Below, in pieces: positions 60,801-64,000 of a stretch of 64,000 nt of DNA. Position 1 is the stretch's first letter. Every line of letters starts with the position of its first letter. The translations under genes were made by a program, and so were the position numbers. The stretch comes from Hydractinia symbiolongicarpus (Eukaryota; Cnidaria; Hydrozoa; Anthoathecata; Hydractiniidae). The stretch lies in the NCBI RefSeq assembly GCF_029227915.1, contig NC_079880.1, forward strand, positions 9,639,501-9,703,500. The letters run 5' to 3'. The notes below the pieces were generated by a model that was given only the letters and a program-made list of their open reading frames with translations, was not told the DNA's origin and made no database searches.

Positions 60801-63800
60801 AGTAAGTCGTAACCACGCCGATTTTGTGTTGATTGGTTGATTGTTATTTTGGGTTTGCTAAATTGGACTTGAATTTTAGTACTTTCCTCCGACATTTCTC
60901 TGTGTGTAACCTTTCATTGAGAGAAAATAAATTTGACATCCTTCAAAAAATCCAGCAAATTTATTATTAACTGACTAGTCGATAAAGCCCGTGGAGAAAT
61001 CCACTTAGGCAGAAGTACAATGGAAAAATAGGTTGTTTTAGATTTTTTGCTGACGTCAACAGTGCAGGTACAAAAAAAATTGGCCAAGTTTAGTTTATTC
61101 GTTGCCTATAACGTGTAAAGGTTAAAACGCTGATCACAATAATGTATAGGATCATATGTATTCGACAAAAGCCTAAGGAGATATAAGGTGTTAAAAATTT
61201 TGTTCAGCAATGGCCTGTCAAACCCAAAAATTTATTTTCAAGAAATTTGTGTACCTATTGCCTTCATCGTATAGATCTTGAAACGCTGATCAAGAAAATG
61301 TATAGGATCGTGTACTTGAGACAAACGGATGCAAAGATATTAGGGTTTAAAGGTTTTTTTATGACGTCATTTACCCGTCCATTCCGAAACGGATTTGGTG
61401 ACCCAGGTTTGGAAAACTTTCCCAACTTGGTCCCAGGTAGTCCCTAGTTACCCGCGCAGGAGATGACGTCAGTTATTTCCACCCGTTTCCAAGTTATTAA
61501 GCCTTAATTTTAAAAGTGCAATGCATTGGCTTCACTAATCTTAATATACTTTCCTTTGACGTCAATATTGCTTTAACGTCAAAGTTTGGTAATTTACAGA
61601 ACAAATTTATAGACGATGTTTTATAGACTTTATCAAAGAAATTTTATCCACTTTGCAAAAGTCACAGACAGACAGAACTGGCGTATTATTATAGAGACTA
61701 GTCGATAAGGCCCGTGGAAAAATCCACTTAGTCCGGGGGACAATGGTAAAATAGGTTGTTTTAGATTTTTTGCTGACGTCTGAAGTGCAGATACAAAAAA
61801 TAATATTTGGAGAAGTTAGTTTATTCGTTGACTGTAATGTGTAGAGTTTGAAACGCTGATCAAAATAATGTATAGGATCATATATTTTTCAAGGAACACC
61901 CAAGGAGAAATAAGGGTTTAAAAAGTTTGCTGACGACAGCATTGGCCCGTCAAAAGTCAAATTTTTTTTTAAGAAATTTGTACACCTGTTGCCTTCATCG
62001 TATAGATCTTAAAACGCCGATTAAGAAAATGTATAGGATCATGTATCTTTGACAAACGGTTGCAAAGATATTGGGATTTAAAGGTTTTTGATGACGTCAT
62101 CAACCCGTCTATTCCGAAACGGATTCGGGGAACCAGGTTTAAAAAACTTACCCAAATTTGTCCCAGGTGGTCCCTAGTTACCCACGCGGTGAAAAATCAT
62201 TGACGTCACCACCTTGTTTCCAAGTTATTTGGCCTCAAAGTTTTAAGTGCACTATAATGGCCTCCTTAACTTAATATAGGATATTGACGTTAACGTAGTG
62301 TTATTGACGTCGCGCCGTAACGTCAGAAAATTTAACATATTAGACATGCATTTTTCGGTTACTTCAAAGGAAATTTCGGTAACATCAAAGGAAAATGAAC
62401 ACATCAACTTTGCCTGTCACAGAGACACGGAACTGGCGTATTATTATATAGACTAGTCGATAAGGCCCGTGGAGAAATCCACTTAGGCAGGATAACAGAG
62501 AAAAACAACCGTCATTTAAATTTTGATGACGTCAGCAGAGACATGTCAGAACACAAATTGTTTTTTTTCAGAAATGTGTATGCCTGTTGCCTTCATCGTA
62601 TAGATCTTGAAACGCTGAGCAAGAAAATGTATAGGATCATGTACTTTTGACAAACGGTTGCAGAGATATTAGGGTTTAAAGGTTTTTTAATGACGTCATC
62701 AACCCGTCCATTCCGAAACGGATTCGGGGACCCAGGTTTGGAAAAATTACCCAAATTGGTCCTAGGTGGTCCCTAGTTACCCACACGGTGAAAAATCATT
62801 GACGTCACCACCTCGTTTCCAAGTTATTTGGCCTCAAAGTTTTAGGTGCACTGTAATAGCTTCATTAATTTACTATAGGATATTGACGTTAAAGTAGTGT
62901 TATTTTCGTCGCGTCGTAACGTCAGAAAATTTAACATATTAGACATGCATTTTTCGGCAACATCAAAGGAAAATGGAGACATCCACTTTGCCTGTTACAG
63001 ACACACGGAACTGGCGTATTATTATATAGATAGCTATTTTAACCGGTTTATACGGGAAATATTTTGTGGCAGCCAGAAAATAAATTTTAAGCGGGACAAA
63101 AAATATTATAGATTTCTGAATCCTAAAATCTACTAAGCTCATTACTATATTCTTCCACGCTTTAGGTAGCCTAGTTAACTAAGCTTTCTTCTTCGAGTTC
63201 ATAAAATGAGTTTCTCTGAAACTAAAGCTTAGACGCAAACGAATGACTCAGCGGAAACCCCGAGTTTAAATTGGACAATGCGACTAATCGCTTCGGAGGC
63301 CATTTTAATTTATCTGTGAGTTGTTTACCAAGCTTGGCCACATCTTACTGTGGAAAAAACTTCATAGTTTACTAATGTTTGTTAGGGCGAATGAAACCAC
63401 TCAATGGAATATTCGGATGAAAAGGGCTTTCCCCGACATGGACACGTGAGCAAAAAACAATAGAATTAGCCAATCAAAAAGCGCGGCTAGATTTTGGCCG
63501 CAATAAAATCGTTTGATACCCAGCGTAATTTTTCTTACCTTAACTACTCCGATTTCCCGGTGGTAAGAAAAATTACACGGGGTCTACGTTTTGAGTCCCT
63601 TTTTCATATAATACTACGAGCTTCGAACGATGAAGTTTGTTATGATTAGATGGCGCCAAATTTAGCTCTAGCTTACATAAAAACTGAACTTATAAGAAAT
63701 ATCCAAGTTCTTATTTTTTCTGCATTCTAACTCACTTGAAATCCTTGCCTTCAACATCTATCTTCAATAACCTTTAGAATTTACAGATCCAAAACCCTAG

Positions 63801-64000
63801 ACAAGAGCATTTATGACTCTATTCCTCGGCCTGAAAGTTGCACTTTAAGTCGTTAGAATTTTAATACAGGTTCATGTGAGAACACGCCAGTGTGACAGTG
63901 TTGCGTGTAATTGTGGAGTAGCTGTAAGAGAAGGCAACGACGTCATTGTTATTGATATGTGTCAAGACAATATCCCTCGGGTGAGATTTGCGAGCACAGA
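42891..64000 (+). CDS. VWDE-like protein: signal peptide, D8C domain, vWD domain (3' end outside window)
   Basis: Exons: 42,891-42,948, 53,156-53,332, 54,605-54,808, 54,993-55,055, 56,274-56,536, 58,385-58,474, 58,673-58,987, 59,583-59,720 and 63,870 to beyond the window. All junction phases agree, giving 436 codons before the last exon. Exon 1 encodes a hydrophobic leader (MGYFILTLYAIGLLATVKT) that joins in phase to EPCDKDTY. Exons 2-3 make a D8C domain as in uromodulin, GP2 and OIT3: CDRRWRKQWYRF, then VWLKGTHPDVGE, CC, and CPMRYC at the end. Exons 4-7 match the Cys-poor linker region of VWDE proteins; exon 8 opens the vWD domain (CSSDGDPHIKTFD). The intron after 58,474 uses a GC donor. Exon 1 is assigned by phase and signal-peptide character across a 10.2-kb intron, so it is the least certain part. 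No lesion is seen in this copy. It is probably extracellular and is the likely functional paralogue. Confidence 0.8.
44541..45224 (-). CDS. Intronless HIRAN-like domain protein, 227 aa, with polybasic CaaX-like end
   Basis: A single 227-codon ORF, unusually long for this AT-rich non-coding context. The middle third (residues about 65-140) reads EPDNVFDRFAKKTVDKNGD, VGHLRKQISR and SLVQGGLEIKC. This pattern resembles HIRAN domains: an N-terminal P-x-N-x-x-D stretch, VGHLPRxISR, then a GGLEIPC-like strand. HIRAN domains in HLTF/Rad5 bind DNA 3' ends; related stand-alone ORFs are, from memory, common in cnidarian genomes. The C-terminus is basic (GKKKKRV) and ends in CIVI, which fits a prenylation box by pattern only. 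There is no intron and no neighbouring gene on the same strand. It lies inside the long first intron of the right VWDE-like gene, on the opposite strand. It could be a retrocopy or part of a mobile element. Function not established. Confidence 0.5.
   Translation of the reverse strand: MAANQTSCMFPSTLCYLRAEIFAKIKIAKLEEILQKKVSQNLQNIYFWEQKPSRMTMNFRRMNNLKYEPDNVFDRFAKKTVDKNGDTVGHLRKQISRVTKYFWDRCFTMLCKLTLNHYYRSSLVQGGLEIKCEVMINARLKMFQTRLITRLELAHNIYTEPVEQKLINFVMKLPPLISMPGTQLKKNKRKKMSTSDQNSGNWSRDIREMFLSGKKKKRVQQENCIVI
45430..45514 (+). pseudogene. Integrase core fragment of a retrotransposon or Ginger-type element
   Basis: Reads AMNTSFVRSIKMTPYEVVFG then RKAARL before a stop. The string TPYEVVFGR is a hallmark of the end of rve integrase cores. 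About 25 codons remain; no other part of the element is recognised. Confidence 0.5.
45530..45735. repeat. Three-copy 60-62-bp tandem repeat beside the integrase fragment
   Basis: Units start at 45,530, 45,591 and 45,653 with g(c/g)c(c)aaa(g/c)t and contain caaaaatcgtcaatatta. A fourth start lies at 45,713. Similar strings (aagtcaggc, ctgactttaaaa) occur near 43,680-43,745, so this may be terminal sequence of the element that held the integrase. Confidence 0.7.
46087..46112. repeat. (AATA)n microsatellite
   Basis: Six to seven copies of AATA followed by an interrupted continuation to about 46,126. Confidence 0.7.
46905..50983 (-). mobile_element. Helitron array of three units; third unit split by later insertions
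   Basis: Unit junctions of the type TATTATTATAGAGA/CTAG lie at 47,627/47,628 and 48,305/48,306. The last unit resumes near 50,850 and ends with the rev-strand TC start at 50,983 (preceded by A). Its middle, from about 48,766 to 50,840, is interrupted by LINE and unidentified sequence. The left edge near 46,905 lacks a recognisable hairpin. A 36-base direct duplication lies at 47,049-47,117. Confidence 0.75.
49290..50430 (+). pseudogene. 5'-truncated LINE (CR1/L2-like) reverse-transcriptase 3' part
   Basis: In one frame with stops the sequence reads LLWHWLNANKIALNATKTEY, then SIKYIGMLLDSNL, KLRHLVPKDVLLSIY and HLNYCSVIWG, the thumb region of a CR1/L2/Jockey-type reverse transcriptase. The remaining C-terminal part runs with frame changes to about 50,205. 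The element ends with a short (TGAT)n run at 50,405-50,430. Clearly dead. Confidence 0.75.
51546..52961 (+). mobile_element. Helitron dimer, same family, plus orientation
   Basis: Begins TCTCTATAATAATACG after A51,545 and ends with the hairpin GTGGATTTTTCCAC and CTAG at 52,958-52,961, followed by T. A second TC start at 52,257 (TCTACATAATAATACG) directly follows the degraded end of the first unit, so this is a two-unit array. It sits in the first intron of the right VWDE-like gene. The internal blocks are those of the 60,975 array, inverted. Confidence 0.85.
53363..54506 (-). mobile_element. Degraded Helitron carrying a nested piggyBac-type MITE
   Basis: At 53,363 a decayed Helitron end (ttagtcaataagccc, ctacttaggcag) matches the canonical 3' end, and at 54,486-54,506 the sequence resembles a TC start. 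Between them lie known internal blocks (aacaaacggttacagag, aacgtcatt) split by the TTAA element at 53,487-54,161. Confidence 0.55.
53487..54161. mobile_element. piggyBac-type MITE with TTAA duplications and a 21-base C tract
   Basis: Flanked by TTAA at 53,483-53,486 and 54,162-54,165. Terminal inverted repeats CCCTATTTGGTCCGG and CCGGACCGAATAGGG differ by one base. TTAA duplication plus CCC termini define the piggyBac class. No transposase ORF. A homopolymer of 21 C at 54,128-54,148 lies next to the right TIR. Confidence 0.8.
60583..63577. mobile_element. Same foldback element in the right arm, split by the Helitron array
   Basis: Ends at 60,583 and 63,577 match the TIRs of 13,063-13,985. 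Removal of 60,975-63,030 restores a copy of about 940 bases, which shows nesting order: foldback element first, then duplication, then Helitrons. Confidence 0.7.
60975..63030 (-). mobile_element. Head-to-tail array of three non-autonomous Helitrons
   Basis: Units on the minus strand: 60,975-61,697, 61,698-62,452 and 62,453-63,030. Each starts with TC (TCTATATAATAATACG or a variant), ends with a hairpin of the form GTGGATTTTTCCAC, some 10-13 bases and then CTAG. Units abut as CTAG then TC. The same locus in the left arm (13,601-13,620) is uninterrupted, with the insertion point between A13,608 and T13,609: insertion at AT with no target duplication, as expected for Helitrons. No Rep/helicase coding remains, so mobilisation would depend on an autonomous element elsewhere. 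Unit 3 contains three TGACGTCA octamers (62,527, 62,691, 62,800). Confidence 0.9.

Larger units (their letters stand above)
56482..64000 (+). repeat. Right arm of the large inverted duplication (runs off the window)
   Basis: Matches 12,249-18,113 in reverse orientation over coding exons, introns and embedded repeats, in the same order. The visible length (7.5 kb against 5.9 kb) is explained by the Helitron array at 60,975-63,030 minus the 391-base segment private to the left arm. The proximal edge at 56,482 falls inside the exon 56,274-56,536, so the right arm is continuous with upstream gene sequence while the left arm is not. Confidence 0.95.

Overview
The window looks like nuclear DNA of a cnidarian, most likely a hydrozoan. 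It is AT-rich, its genes are split by short phase-consistent introns, it carries an astacin-type metalloprotease ending in a ShKT domain, and it is crowded with DNA transposons. The species call is inference; no rRNA, tRNA or mitochondrial marker is present.

The dominant structure is a large inverted duplication. A left arm (12,249-18,113 as far as it can be compared) and a right arm (56,482 to the window end) are near-identical in opposite orientation, separated by about 38 kb. In one 315-nt exon I counted 3 differences. Each arm carries exons of a mosaic extracellular protein with the layout of VWDE (von Willebrand factor D and EGF domain protein). The right copy (+) has a signal-peptide exon at 42,891, a D8C domain at 53,156-54,808 and the start of a vWD domain before it leaves the window. 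The left copy (-) lacks the 5' exons because the duplication edge cuts through an exon. It continues through vWD, EGF-like modules and a transmembrane tail to a stop at 6,032. It carries a frameshift, an in-frame TGA and a lost splice acceptor, so it reads as a decayed duplicate. Because the 5' exons of the right gene lie between the arms, an inversion of the 38-kb spacer would attach them to the left copy's 3' exons.

Between the arms lie three other genes or gene remains: an eight-exon astacin with a Thr-rich linker and an Arg-rich ShKT tail (27,985-31,956, one in-frame TAG), a small two-domain thyroglobulin type-1 gene on the minus strand (37,123-37,929, one apparent frameshift), and an intronless HIRAN-like ORF on the minus strand (44,541-45,224).

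The rest is mostly mobile DNA. There are several non-autonomous Helitron arrays with TC starts, hairpins and CTAG ends; the right arm holds a three-unit array whose exact empty site survives in the left arm. Other elements are a piggyBac-type MITE with TTAA duplications, a pogo/Tigger MITE and a dead Tigger transposase, a long-TIR foldback element, a Harbinger-like MITE nested in a Helitron, two tRNA-like SINE families, and fragments of a LINE, a Penelope-like element, a SWIM/YqaJ-type element and an integrase. The first intron of the right VWDE-like gene (about 10.2 kb) is a transposon sink. The outer left 6 kb, 21,200-27,850, 32,060-33,800 and 35,170-36,440 show little that I can identify.
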